Shown here: positions 22,281 through 30,847 of the stretch, one piece after another
Numbering within the stretch: the stretch's first letter is position 1
How the letters are laid out: the number at the start of each line of letters is the position of its first letter
DNA from: SURF-13 sp041695325
GTDB lineage: Bacteria > Pseudomonadota > Gammaproteobacteria > SURF-13
Direction: 5' to 3'
Assembly (NCBI GenBank): GCA_041695325.1
Contig: JBGFRC010000023.1
Span: forward strand, 1 to 47,298
Length of the DNA stretch: 47,298 nucleotides
Program-made: the position numbers and the translations under genes
Notes under the pieces: model-generated
The model's database searches: none
What the model was told of the DNA's origin: nothing
The model's input: only the letters and a program-made list of their open reading frames with translations

Positions 22281-25034
22281 TTATATCGCCTGTATGCGCT
22301 GCTGCTGCTCGCGCAATTTATCCAGCGACAAGCGTATTTCCTCCACCCGTCGCCGTTCCTTGTCCACAACATCCCGCGGCGCGCGGCCGACGTAATCGGG
22401 ATTGGCGATCTTTGCTTCCCCGCGCTCCAGTTCCTTGCGCAGTTTATCCAGCTCCTTGGCGAGGCGCGCCGCCTCCGCCTGTTTGTCAATCAGGCCGGCC
22501 ATGGGCACAAGCAGCTTCATCTGCCCCGCCAGCGCGGTCGCGGCTTCCGGCGCATGATCTTTTTCAGTGAGCCAGGTGATGGAATCCAACCGCGCCAGGC
22601 TTTTCAGGAAGGCGTGATTATTCTCCAAATAACCCCAATCCTGCGACGAACCGTTTTGCAGCAATACCGGCAATAATTTACCCGGCGCGATGTTCATGCT
22701 GCTGCGTATCGTGCGTACGCCCAGAATGAACGACTGCACCCAATTCATTTCGCTCAGCGCCGCCCGGTCTATCTTCTCCGGCTGCGGCGCAGGATACGGC
22801 TGCAACATGACGGTGGCGCCCCGCTTCCCTGCCAGGGGCGCGACGCGCTGCCATATTTCCTCGGTGATAAACGGCATGATCGGATGCGCCAGTCGCAACA
22901 GGGCCTCCAGCACGCGCACCAGGGTGCGGCGCGTGCCGCGATGCAGCGCGGCGTCCGCATCCTGCGCGGTAAGCACGGTTTTGGACAGCTCCAGATACCA
23001 GTCGCAGTATTCATTCCAGGTGAATTCATAAATCGCCTGCGCCGCAAGATCAAAACGATACCCGGCGATGGCTTCGATCATTGTCCGTTCAGTGATTTGC
23101 AGGCGCGAGACGATCCAGCGGTCGGCGAGCGTGAGCCTCACTTCACCACCCTCCTGCCCGCAGTCTTTTCCCTCGGCGTTCATCAGCACATAGCGCGCGG
23201 CGTTCCACAATTTGTTGCAGAAGTTGCGGTAGCCCTCGATGCGTCCGGTATCGAACCGGATGTCGCGCCCCTGCGTGGCGAGCGCGGTGAAGGTGAAACG
23301 CAGCGCATCGGTGCCGTAGGCCGGTATGCCGTGCGGGAATTGCTTGCGCGTCATCTTTTCGATGCTCTTCGCCATTTCCGGCTGCATCAAGCCGGTGGTG
23401 CGCTTGGCGACCAATTCCTCCAGTCCGATGCCGTCTATGAGATCAATCGGGTCGAGCACGTTACCCTTGGACTTGGACATCTTCTGCCCTTCCGTGTCGC
23501 GCACCAGGCCGTGGATGTAAACCTCTCGGAACGGCACATCGCCCATGAATTTCAAACCCATCATGATCATGCGTGCGACCCAGAAGAAAATGATGTCGAA
23601 GCCGGTGACCAGCACGCTGGTGGGATAAAAGGTTTTCAATCCGGTCGTTTGCTCCGGCCAGCCCAGGGTGGAGAACGGCCACAGCGCGGAGGAAAACCAG
23701 GTGTCGAGCACGTCTTCGTCCTGTTTGAGTGCTTTACCCTTGGCCTGCTGCTGCGCCTCCCGCAGACTACGTGCAACGTAAATTTTTCCGTCGTCGTCAT
23801 ACCAGGCGGGAATACGATGCCCCCACCAGATCTGGCGCGAGACGCACCAGTCCTGGATGTTGCGCATCCATTCAAAATAGGTCTTGCTCCAGCTCTCCGG
23901 CACAAAGCGGATGCGCCCGTCTTCGACGGCCTTGATCGCGGGTCCGGCCAGCGGCGCGACCTTGACGTACCACTGATCGGTGAGATATGGCTCGATCACC
24001 GCGTGGGTGCGATCACCGCGGGGCACCGTGAGTTTGTGCGGCTTGATTTCGGCGATGAGGCCCAAGGCTTCCAAATCCGCGACGATTTGTTTGCGCGCCT
24101 CGTAGCGATCCAGGAAGTTATATTTCGTGTCCGGCAGGATGATGCGCGCGTCACGCGTAAAAATATTGATCAGCGGCAAACCGTGACGCTTGCCGACCTC
24201 GTAGTCATTAAAATCGTGTGCAGGGGTGATCTTCACGCAGCCGGAGCCAAATGCCGGGTCCACGTAGTCGTCGGCGATAATCGGTATCTCGCGACCGGTG
24301 AGTGGCAGCTCCACCTTTTTGCCGATGAATTTTTTATAACGCTCATCGCCAGGATGCACCGCCACCGCCGCGTCGCCCAGCATGGTTTCCGGGCGCGTGG
24401 TGGCGACGGTCAGAAATCCGCCGCCGTCGGCCAACGGATAGCGGATGTGCCAGAGCAAGCCGTCCTCTTCCTGGGAAACGACTTCCAGGTCGGATACCGC
24501 GGTGTGCAGCACCGGGTCCCAGTTCACCAGACGCTGGCCGCGATAGATCAGCCCCTCTTCATACAGCTTCACGAACACTTCGGTGACCGCGCGCGACAAC
24601 CCTTCGTCCAGCGTGAAGCGTTCGCGTGACCAGTCCAGCGACGCACCCATGCGCCGCAACTGGCGCGTGATGTGGCTGCCCGACTCGGCCTTCCATTTCC
24701 ACACCTCTTGCACAAAGGCCTCGCGCCCCAGACTGTGGCGCGTCTTGCCCTGCGCGGCGATCCGGCGCTCCACCACCATCTGCGTGGCGATACCGGCGTG
24801 GTCGGTGCCGGCCTGCCACAGGGTGTTGTCGCCCTGCATGCGGTGATAGCGGATCAACGCGTCCATCAGGGTGTCCTGGAACGCGTGCCCCATGTGCAGC
24901 GTGCCGGTGACGTTGGGCGGCGGAATCATGATGCAGTATGGCGCGCCGCCGCCCTCCGGGGAGAAATAACCGTTCTTTTCCCACGTGTCGTACCAGCGTT
25001 GTTCGATGGCGTGGGGGTTATAGGTTTTTTCCAT
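22281..25034 (-). CDS. valS: Valyl-tRNA synthetase
   Basis: ValS charges tRNA-Val and edits mis-activated threonine. The 917-residue class I enzyme has the HIGH-type motif as HMGH in GTLHMGHAFQ (residues about 44-53), the inserted CP1 editing domain (ATTRPETMLGDAAVAV), the KMSKS motif in GQKMSKSKGN, and a C-terminal coiled coil (about 850-917) with alternating Lys/Glu. It starts two bases after the holC stop; pepA-holC-valS is a conserved gammaproteobacterial operon. Confidence 0.97.
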   Translation of the reverse strand: MEKTYNPHAIEQRWYDTWEKNGYFSPEGGGAPYCIMIPPPNVTGTLHMGHAFQDTLMDALIRYHRMQGDNTLWQAGTDHAGIATQMVVERRIAAQGKTRHSLGREAFVQEVWKWKAESGSHITRQLRRMGASLDWSRERFTLDEGLSRAVTEVFVKLYEEGLIYRGQRLVNWDPVLHTAVSDLEVVSQEEDGLLWHIRYPLADGGGFLTVATTRPETMLGDAAVAVHPGDERYKKFIGKKVELPLTGREIPIIADDYVDPAFGSGCVKITPAHDFNDYEVGKRHGLPLINIFTRDARIILPDTKYNFLDRYEARKQIVADLEALGLIAEIKPHKLTVPRGDRTHAVIEPYLTDQWYVKVAPLAGPAIKAVEDGRIRFVPESWSKTYFEWMRNIQDWCVSRQIWWGHRIPAWYDDDGKIYVARSLREAQQQAKGKALKQDEDVLDTWFSSALWPFSTLGWPEQTTGLKTFYPTSVLVTGFDIIFFWVARMIMMGLKFMGDVPFREVYIHGLVRDTEGQKMSKSKGNVLDPIDLIDGIGLEELVAKRTTGLMQPEMAKSIEKMTRKQFPHGIPAYGTDALRFTFTALATQGRDIRFDTGRIEGYRNFCNKLWNAARYVLMNAEGKDCGQEGGEVRLTLADRWIVSRLQITERTMIEAIAGYRFDLAAQAIYEFTWNEYCDWYLELSKTVLTAQDADAALHRGTRRTLVRVLEALLRLAHPIMPFITEEIWQRVAPLAGKRGATVMLQPYPAPQPEKIDRAALSEMNWVQSFILGVRTIRSSMNIAPGKLLPVLLQNGSSQDWGYLENNHAFLKSLARLDSITWLTEKDHAPEAATALAGQMKLLVPMAGLIDKQAEAARLAKELDKLRKELERGEAKIANPDYVGRAPRDVVDKERRRVEEIRLSLDKLREQQQRIQAI

Positions 25035-25036
25035 CG

Positions 25037-25483
25037 TCAGGGTGCAATCATATGCGTTTCCAGTGCGCAGCCCAGTTCACGGTAAAGCCGGAAGCGTTCG
25101 CGCCCGGCCTGCTTGCCCGCCTCATCCGGCGCCACGATTTCCGCGACGCGCTCAAACCGGGCAAAGAAATCCGGCAACTGAAGGCGCAAATTGACCAGCA
25201 CCTCGCGCGGCCTGTCTGCATGCGCCGCATGGACAGGCACGGAGGGCTCCTGGTATCCGATCAGAATGGGAAACTCAACGTCCAAATCCGCATCACACAG
25301 CGCATGAGGCACAAAACTGCCCTGCTTGAAAGTCCACATCAAATCATCGAGCTGCGCGGCCTGTTGTTCCGATTCCGCATGCACATAAATCCGGTGGCCG
25401 AGATGAAAGCCTTTTTCCGCCAGTCGGCACACAAAGCCCAACTTGTCCGGCTCAGAGAGGATATAGAAATCCACGTGGGTCAT
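25037..25483 (-). CDS. holC: DNA polymerase III chi subunit HolC
   Basis: HolC binds SSB and links it to the clamp loader through HolD. The 148-residue protein starts at MTHVDFYILSE (ATG 25483); earlier in-frame codons fall in a repeat and are not used. Typical features are KLGFVCRLAEKGFHLGHRIYVHAE, WTFKQGSFVPHAL and PILIGYQEP. It sits between pepA and valS as in E. coli. Confidence 0.92.
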   Translation of the reverse strand: MTHVDFYILSEPDKLGFVCRLAEKGFHLGHRIYVHAESEQQAAQLDDLMWTFKQGSFVPHALCDADLDVEFPILIGYQEPSVPVHAAHADRPREVLVNLRLQLPDFFARFERVAEIVAPDEAGKQAGRERFRLYRELGCALETHMIAP

Positions 25484-25494
25484 TGGAATACAGT

Positions 25495-25570
25495 TACAAG
25501 AGAAAAGATACAAGAGAAAAGTAATTTATGCTCGCAGACTTTAGTTGCTTTTCTCTTTTCTCTTTTCTCT
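25495..25570. repeat. Heptamer-unit inverted repeat, copy 2
   Basis: The left arm has GAGAAAA/GATACAA units (25500-25521) and the right arm TTTTCTC units (25548-25570); GAGAAAAG at 25514 pairs with CTTTTCTC at 25548. TACAAGAGAAAAGATACAAG (25495-25514) matches 9224-9243 at 19 of 20 positions. The right arm lies inside the pepA reading frame and encodes its last eight or so residues (EKRKEKSN). Confidence 0.65.
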
Positions 25571-27052
25571 GCCGTTTTCGCAACGATTCATCAGAAAGTG
25601 GGTCAGCAACGGCACGGGGCGGCCGGTGGAGCCCTTGTTGGCGCCGGTCAGATAGGCCGTGCCCGCGATATCCAGATGCGCCCAGCGGAATTTCTTGGTG
25701 TAGCGCCACAGGAAACACGCCGCGGTAATCGTGCCCGCCTCGCGTCCGCCGACGTTGCTCATGTCGGCGAAGTTGCTCTTCAATTGCTCCTGATACTCAT
25801 CCCACAACGGCAGTTGCCACAGCCGGTCGCCGCTGTCCTCGCCCGCGCCCTGCAATTCCGCGATCAGCGGCTGATCGTTGCCGAGCACGCCGCTCGGATG
25901 TTTGCCCAGCGCCACCACGCATGCGCCGGTGAGGGTGGCGATGTCTATCACCACGTCGGGCTTGAAACGCTCGCTGTAGGTAAGCGCATCGCACAAGATC
26001 AAACGTCCTTCGGCGTCGGTGTTAAGTATCTCGATGGTCTGGCCGGAGAGGCTCTTCACGACGTCGCCCGGCTTCACCGCGTTGCCGCCCGGCATGTTTT
26101 CCGTGGCGGGAATCACGCCCACCACATTGAGCGGAAGCGCAAGCGCCGCGCAGGCCGCGAGCGTGCCGAGCACGCTGCCCGCGCCGGACATGTCGTATTT
26201 CATTTCATCCATGTTGGCGGCGGGCTTGATCGAAATGCCCCCGGTGTCGAAGGTGACGCCTTTTCCGACCAGAACCACCGGCGCAGCGCCCTTGGCGCCG
26301 CCGCGATATTCCAGGGTGATGAGCTTGGCCGGCTCGCGCGCGCCGCGCGCCACCGCGAGCAGCGCGCCCATGCCGAGCCGCTCCATATCGCGCTTCTCCA
26401 GCACCGTCACCTTGAGGTTGGATTTGCCCAGCTCCTTCGCCCGCGCGGCGAGGTACGACGGGGTGCATACATTGCCGGGAAGATTGCCCAGGTCCTTGGC
26501 GAGCTTGACGCCGTCCGCGACGGCGAGGCCTTCGCGCAATCCTTGCTGCGCGGGTTTGAGCACGCGGCTTGCGACGTTAAAAACAATCTTGTCCAGCTTG
26601 CGCGCGTTGTTTTTTTCGCTCTTCAGCTGCTCAAAGCGATACAGGGCATCACTGGCCGCCATCGCCGCCTGACGCACGTTCCAGCGGCCGTCGCGCCCGG
26701 GGATTTCCATCTCTGTAAGATAAACCACGGCGTCCCTGGCGCCGCTCGCGCGCGCGGCCTTGACCGCGGCGGCGACGGCCTTGCGGTAATTGGCGTCCTT
26801 GAACTCATCGCGTTTGCCACAGCCGGCCAGCAGGACGCGCGGCGCGGGCGCTTGCGGCACCGCGTGCAGCAACAGCGTCTCGCCCGCCTTGGCATTGAAG
26901 TCGCCGCGCTTCAACAGCGCGCTGATAAAACCCTTGCCGGCAATATCCAGGCGCTGCGCGGCGGCGGACAGCCGTCCGTCCTCAAATACCCCCACCACCG
27001 CGCATTCGCAACGTTGTTTTTCCGCAGCGCCGCTTTGTATAGTAAACTTCAT
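25541..27052 (-). CDS. pepA: Leucyl aminopeptidase PepA (M17)
   Basis: A hexameric two-metal aminopeptidase; in E. coli it also acts in Xer recombination and as a regulator. The start is ATG 27052 (MKFTIQSGAAEKQRCEC), giving 503 residues. Metal and catalytic motifs are VGKGVTFDTGGISIKP and the signature NTDAEGRLILCDAL. The C-terminus after FLMNR is a lysine- and glutamate-rich tail encoded by the right arm of a heptamer repeat, unlike the family's usual end. Divergent from lptF. Confidence 0.95.
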   Translation of the reverse strand: MKFTIQSGAAEKQRCECAVVGVFEDGRLSAAAQRLDIAGKGFISALLKRGDFNAKAGETLLLHAVPQAPAPRVLLAGCGKRDEFKDANYRKAVAAAVKAARASGARDAVVYLTEMEIPGRDGRWNVRQAAMAASDALYRFEQLKSEKNNARKLDKIVFNVASRVLKPAQQGLREGLAVADGVKLAKDLGNLPGNVCTPSYLAARAKELGKSNLKVTVLEKRDMERLGMGALLAVARGAREPAKLITLEYRGGAKGAAPVVLVGKGVTFDTGGISIKPAANMDEMKYDMSGAGSVLGTLAACAALALPLNVVGVIPATENMPGGNAVKPGDVVKSLSGQTIEILNTDAEGRLILCDALTYSERFKPDVVIDIATLTGACVVALGKHPSGVLGNDQPLIAELQGAGEDSGDRLWQLPLWDEYQEQLKSNFADMSNVGGREAGTITAACFLWRYTKKFRWAHLDIAGTAYLTGANKGSTGRPVPLLTHFLMNRCENGREKRKEKSN

Positions 27053-27170
27053 GCTCAATCCTTGTGTTTGAAACGGTTTTGACCAAACTGAACGCTCACA
27101 TCGCGCACTGCGTTAGTCTACTCGAAATCGCGCGCTTTTTGCAGCCAATGCGGGCTAGCGGGATCTTCTC

Positions 27171-28277
27171 TTGCGCATCCTAGACCGTTATCTTATTAAA
27201 GAAGTAGTTCACGCGCTGCTTGGGGTGGCGCCGGTGGTGTTGCTGATCTTCCTGAGCGACCGCTTCGTGCGCTATCTGGCCGACGCCGCCGCCGGAAAAA
27301 TACCCAGCGACCTGATCCTCACTCTCATTACCCTGAAATTCCTGAGCGTGCTGGTGATTCTGTTGCCGCTCACCTTTTATATCGCCGTCATGCTGGCGCT
27401 GGGGCGCTTATACAAGGACAGCGAAATGACCGTGCTGGCGGCGGTCGGCGCGGGCCCCGCGCGCATCCTGTCCACCATCCTCTCGCTCTCCGTGGCGGTG
27501 GCGTTGCTGGTGTCGGCGTTATCGCTTTATGTCTCTCCCTGGGCGATCGGCAAAATCAATGAACTGAAGGCGCGCGCGCAGGCCGCGTCTGAAATCACCG
27601 GGCTCACCCCCGGGCGCTTCAAAGAGTCGCGCAGCGGCGACCGCGTCATTTATGTCGAACACATCGCTCCCGACCGGCGCGGTATGAACAACGTGTTCAT
27701 CCAGAACCGGGAACAAGGGAAGCTCAGCATTGTGTCCGCCGAACGCGGACTGCAAAGGGTGGATCAGGAAAGCGGCGACCAGTTCATCGTACTGGAGAGC
27801 GGCCAGCGCTATGAGGGAACGCCGGGCAGCGCGGACTACAAGGTAGTGCACTACGCGCGCTACTCGGTGCGCATCAATGAAGCCGAGCCCGTTGAAGTCC
27901 GCCGGCAGCAGGAAGCGCAGGACAGCCGCAGCCTGCTCGCCTCCACGGAGCGGGGCGCCGCGGCCGAGCTGCAATGGCGTCTCTCCATGCCGCTGTCGGT
28001 CATTCTGCTCGCCGCGCTGGCGGTGCAGCTCGCGCGCACCACGCCGCGCCAGGGCAAATACGCCAAGGTGGCGCTCGCCATACTGAGCTATCTCATTTAC
28101 AACAATATGCTCGGCATTTCGCGCGCCTGGCTGGAGCGTGACCTGATACCGCCGTGGGCGGGCCTGTGGTGGGTACACGGCGTATTGCTGTTGATTCTGG
28201 TCATGCTGGCGTTGCCCGAGATCATGCCGCGCAAATTTTTGCACCTGCGCCGTTTCATCAGGCGGGAGACGGGCTGA
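27171..28277 (+). CDS. lptF: LPS export ABC transporter permease LptF
   Basis: With LptG and LptB, LptF extracts LPS from the inner membrane and pushes it onto the LptC-LptA bridge. The 368-residue protein has three membrane helices near the N-terminus, a periplasmic beta-jellyroll (about 130-265) and three C-terminal helices. The start is TTG (MRILDRYLIKEV); no ATG is in a suitable place. The opening residues nearly repeat those of LptG (MRILDRYIARTV). The stop overlaps the lptG ATG by one base. Confidence 0.95.
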   Translation: MRILDRYLIKEVVHALLGVAPVVLLIFLSDRFVRYLADAAAGKIPSDLILTLITLKFLSVLVILLPLTFYIAVMLALGRLYKDSEMTVLAAVGAGPARILSTILSLSVAVALLVSALSLYVSPWAIGKINELKARAQAASEITGLTPGRFKESRSGDRVIYVEHIAPDRRGMNNVFIQNREQGKLSIVSAERGLQRVDQESGDQFIVLESGQRYEGTPGSADYKVVHYARYSVRINEAEPVEVRRQQEAQDSRSLLASTERGAAAELQWRLSMPLSVILLAALAVQLARTTPRQGKYAKVALAILSYLIYNNMLGISRAWLERDLIPPWAGLWWVHGVLLLILVMLALPEIMPRKFLHLRRFIRRETG

Positions 28278-29353
28278 TGCGCATACTAGACCGCTATATC
28301 GCGCGCACGGTAGTCGGGGCCACCATGCTCGCCATGCTCACCCTGCTCGCGCTGTTTTTCTTCATAGATCTCGTGGATGAGCTCGCGGACCTCGGCAAGG
28401 GTGATTACGGCGTGCTGCAAATCGTGCACTATCTGCTGCTCATCCAGCCGCGCCGCATCTACGAGCTGTTTCCCCTGGCCGCGCTGCTCGGCAGCATCCT
28501 GGGGCTCGGCGCACTGGCCTCCAACAGCGAGCTGGTGGCGATGCGCGGCGCGGGCGTATCGCTGCTGCGTCTCATCGGCTCGGTGATGAAGATCGCGCTG
28601 TGGATGATGCTGGCGGTGGTACTGATCGGCGAATGGATCGCCCCGCCCGCGGAACAACGCGCCCAGGCAGGCCGCGCCGTGGCGCAGTCGGCGCAGATCA
28701 CGCTCAAAACCCAGTATGGTTTCTGGACGCGCGACGGTTTGAGCTTCATCAATATCCGCACCATCCTGCCCGGCGGCCAGTTGCGTGACGTGTTCATTTA
28801 TGAATTCGACGAACAGCGCCGCCTGCGCGTGGCCACGCACGCCGCGCAGGCCGTCTATGAAAAGAACCAATGGGTGCTGGAAAACGTTCGGCAAAGCTAC
28901 GTCGGCGAACAGGGCGTGACCACGCGAGCGACCGCGCGCGCGGCATGGGCCTCACCGCTGATTCCAGAGCTGATAAGCGCGGTGACCGTGAAACCGGAAA
29001 ATCTGTCCAGCTGGGGCCTGTACAAGTACATCCGCTACCTGCGCGACAACTGGCAAAACTCGCAACGCCATGAACTGGCCTTCTGGAAGAAGCTGTTCCT
29101 GCCGCTGGTCACGGGCGTCATGGTGTTTATCGCCATCCCCTTTGTATTCGGCGTGTTGCGCACGAGCAGCACCGGCACCCGCGTCCTGGCGGGCTGCTTG
29201 ACGGGCGTCGGCTTTCACTTGTTCAATCAGATCTTCAGTAATGCAAGCCAGGCGTACGGTCTTGACCCGCTGTTCGGCGCGGCCTTTCCGGCGTTGCTGT
29301 TTCTGCTGATTGCCTGCTCGCTGTTGGTGCGCATGTATTGGCGGCGGGCATGA
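28277..29353 (+). CDS. lptG: LPS export ABC transporter permease LptG
   Basis: LptG is the partner permease of LptF. The 358-residue product has six membrane segments with a periplasmic beta-jellyroll between the third and fourth. The GAGVSLLRLIGSV region is the cytoplasmic coupling helix that meets LptB. FVFGVLRTSSTGTRVLAG and NASQAYGLDP are typical C-terminal features. TGATG joins it to lptF. Its stop lies one base from the 3' end of the convergent tRNA-Glu. Confidence 0.95.
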   Translation: MRILDRYIARTVVGATMLAMLTLLALFFFIDLVDELADLGKGDYGVLQIVHYLLLIQPRRIYELFPLAALLGSILGLGALASNSELVAMRGAGVSLLRLIGSVMKIALWMMLAVVLIGEWIAPPAEQRAQAGRAVAQSAQITLKTQYGFWTRDGLSFINIRTILPGGQLRDVFIYEFDEQRRLRVATHAAQAVYEKNQWVLENVRQSYVGEQGVTTRATARAAWASPLIPELISAVTVKPENLSSWGLYKYIRYLRDNWQNSQRHELAFWKKLFLPLVTGVMVFIAIPFVFGVLRTSSTGTRVLAGCLTGVGFHLFNQIFSNASQAYGLDPLFGAAFPALLFLLIACSLLVRMYWRRA

Positions 29354-29354
29354 T

Positions 29355-29430
29355 TGGCGCTCCCTAGGGGACTCGAACCCCTGTTCCCGCCGTGAGAGGG
29401 CGGTGTCCTGGGCCGCTAGACGAAGGGAGC
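29355..29430 (-). tRNA. tRNA-Glu (anticodon CTC)
   Basis: A 76-nt tRNA with encoded CCA. The acceptor stem is GCTCCCT/AGGGAGC, the anticodon stem CCGCC/GGCGG with loop CTCTCAC (anticodon CTC), and the T arm AGGGG TTCGAGT CCCCT. The body is very close to the bacterial tRNA-Glu consensus. CTC is the minor Glu isoacceptor, decoding GAG only. Confidence 0.96.
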
Positions 29431-29463
29431 GTGCAGTGCGGGGATAAGGCAGGATGTAAAGCT

Positions 29464-30828
29464 GTGCTATTATACGGCATCCGCCGCCGTACTCAAATTC
29501 AGGGCACCCTTCGGTTCAACCATCCCACGGTACACGCCATCGCTACCCCGCTCATCATCCCACGCGCCGAACATAACATCTCGCGCGCCCTCATCAGCCC
29601 GCAGGCGCTCAAGGTGCTGTATCGCCTCAAGGAAGGCGGCTTCCTGGCCTACCTGGTGGGCGGCGGCGTGCGCGACCTGCTGCTGGGGCGCGAACCCAAG
29701 GACTTTGACGTGGTCACCAACGCGCGCCCGGAACAGGTGGCGCAGTTGTTCCGCAACTGCCGTCTGATCGGCCGCCGCTTCCGCCTCGCGCATATTCACT
29801 TCGGACAGGAGATCGTCGAGGTCGCCACCTTCCGCGCCGCGCCGGAGGCCAGCGAAGAGGCAAATGAAAACGGCCGCTTGCTGCGCGACAACGTGTACGG
29901 CGACAGCCTGGAGGATGACGTATGGCGGCGCGATTTCACCGTCAATGCGCTCTACTACGACATTCGCGATTTCTCGGTGGTGGATTACTGCGGCGGAATG
30001 GAGGATTTGAAGCACGGCGTGCTGCGCCTGATCGGCGACCCGGAACAGCGCCTGCGCGAGGACCCGGTGCGCATGTTGCGCGCTGCGCGCTTCGCGGCCA
30101 AGCTCGGCTTTCGCACAGACCCGGCCACCGAGCAGCCGCTGTTGCGGCTCGGCCATTTACTCGAAGACATCCCGCCCGCGCGCCTGTTCGAAGAGGTGCT
30201 GAAGCTGTTCATGAAGGGCGCGGCGGTACAGACCTACGAACTGTTGCGCCACTATCGTTTATTCGGGCAGCTGTTCCCGCAGACCGAGTCCAGCCTGGAA
30301 CAGGAGGCGCAAGGCTTCCCCAGAACGCTGCTCATCAAGGCGCTGGAGAACACCGACGCGCGCATCGAACAGGATAAACCCGTTACCCCGGCGTTTCTGT
30401 TCGCCGCGCTGCTGTGGGAACCGGCGCGCCGCCTGGCCCATCAAAAGCGCGCGGAAGGCATGCACGAGATCGAGGCGCTGCAACTGGCCTCGGAACTGGT
30501 GGTGGCGCGGCAGTTGAGCCGCATCTCGCTGCCGCGCCGTTTCAGCACGCCGATGCGCGAAATCTGGCTCATGCAACCGCGCTTCTTGCAACAACACGGC
30601 AAGCGCCCGCTGCGCCTGCTCACCCATCCGCGCTTCCGCGCCGCCTATGATTTCCTGCTGCTGCGCGCTGCGGCGGGCGAGGTGGAGCAAAGCCTGTGCG
30701 ACTGGTGGACGAATCTGCAAACCGCCAATCCCTCCGAACAGCAAGCCCTGCTCAAGACAGGCGCGCCCGCGGCGGGCAAAAAACGCCGGCGGCGGCGCAA
30801 GCAGCCCGCACCGCCGAGTCCGGCCTGA
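29464..30828 (+). CDS. pcnB: Poly(A) polymerase I
   Basis: PcnB adds 3' poly(A) tails that mark RNA for decay. The nucleotidyltransferase core is clear: AYLVGGGVRDLLLGREPKDFDVVTNA (catalytic DFD; shown only as landmarks GGGVRDLLLG and PKDFDVVT), RLIGRRFRLAHI, DNVYGDSLEDDVWRRDFTVNAL, and a basic C-terminus (KKRRRRRKQ). No ATG is available near the expected N-terminus. GTG 29464 with AGGA upstream gives 454 residues; ATT or ATC codons shortly downstream are alternatives, and E. coli pcnB is known to start at AUU. Confidence 0.93.
   Translation: MLLYGIRRRTQIQGTLRFNHPTVHAIATPLIIPRAEHNISRALISPQALKVLYRLKEGGFLAYLVGGGVRDLLLGREPKDFDVVTNARPEQVAQLFRNCRLIGRRFRLAHIHFGQEIVEVATFRAAPEASEEANENGRLLRDNVYGDSLEDDVWRRDFTVNALYYDIRDFSVVDYCGGMEDLKHGVLRLIGDPEQRLREDPVRMLRAARFAAKLGFRTDPATEQPLLRLGHLLEDIPPARLFEEVLKLFMKGAAVQTYELLRHYRLFGQLFPQTESSLEQEAQGFPRTLLIKALENTDARIEQDKPVTPAFLFAALLWEPARRLAHQKRAEGMHEIEALQLASELVVARQLSRISLPRRFSTPMREIWLMQPRFLQQHGKRPLRLLTHPRFRAAYDFLLLRAAAGEVEQSLCDWWTNLQTANPSEQQALLKTGAPAAGKKRRRRRKQPAPPSPA
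29469..29496 (-). promoter_or_regulatory. Sigma-70-type promoter for tRNA-Glu
   Basis: On the minus strand a -35 TTGAGT (29496-29491) and a perfect -10 TATAAT (29474-29469) are separated by 16 bp. The -10 box is 39 bp upstream of the tRNA 5' end, leaving a short leader. The promoter lies inside the 5' end of the pcnB reading frame on the opposite strand. Confidence 0.6.
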
Positions 30829-30847
30829 CGCATGGAGCGGCCCATTA

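Noticed and set aside
22884..24629. A 581-codon plus-strand open frame opposite valS
   Set aside because: Antisense shadow of valS; the composition, rich in His, Arg and Ala, is what GC-rich antisense reading produces.
24938..27082. A very long plus-strand open frame (over 700 codons) running across pepA, holC and valS
   Set aside because: It is antisense to three well-supported genes, crosses their boundaries and shows no recognisable domain. High GC content leaves stop codons rare in the antisense frame.
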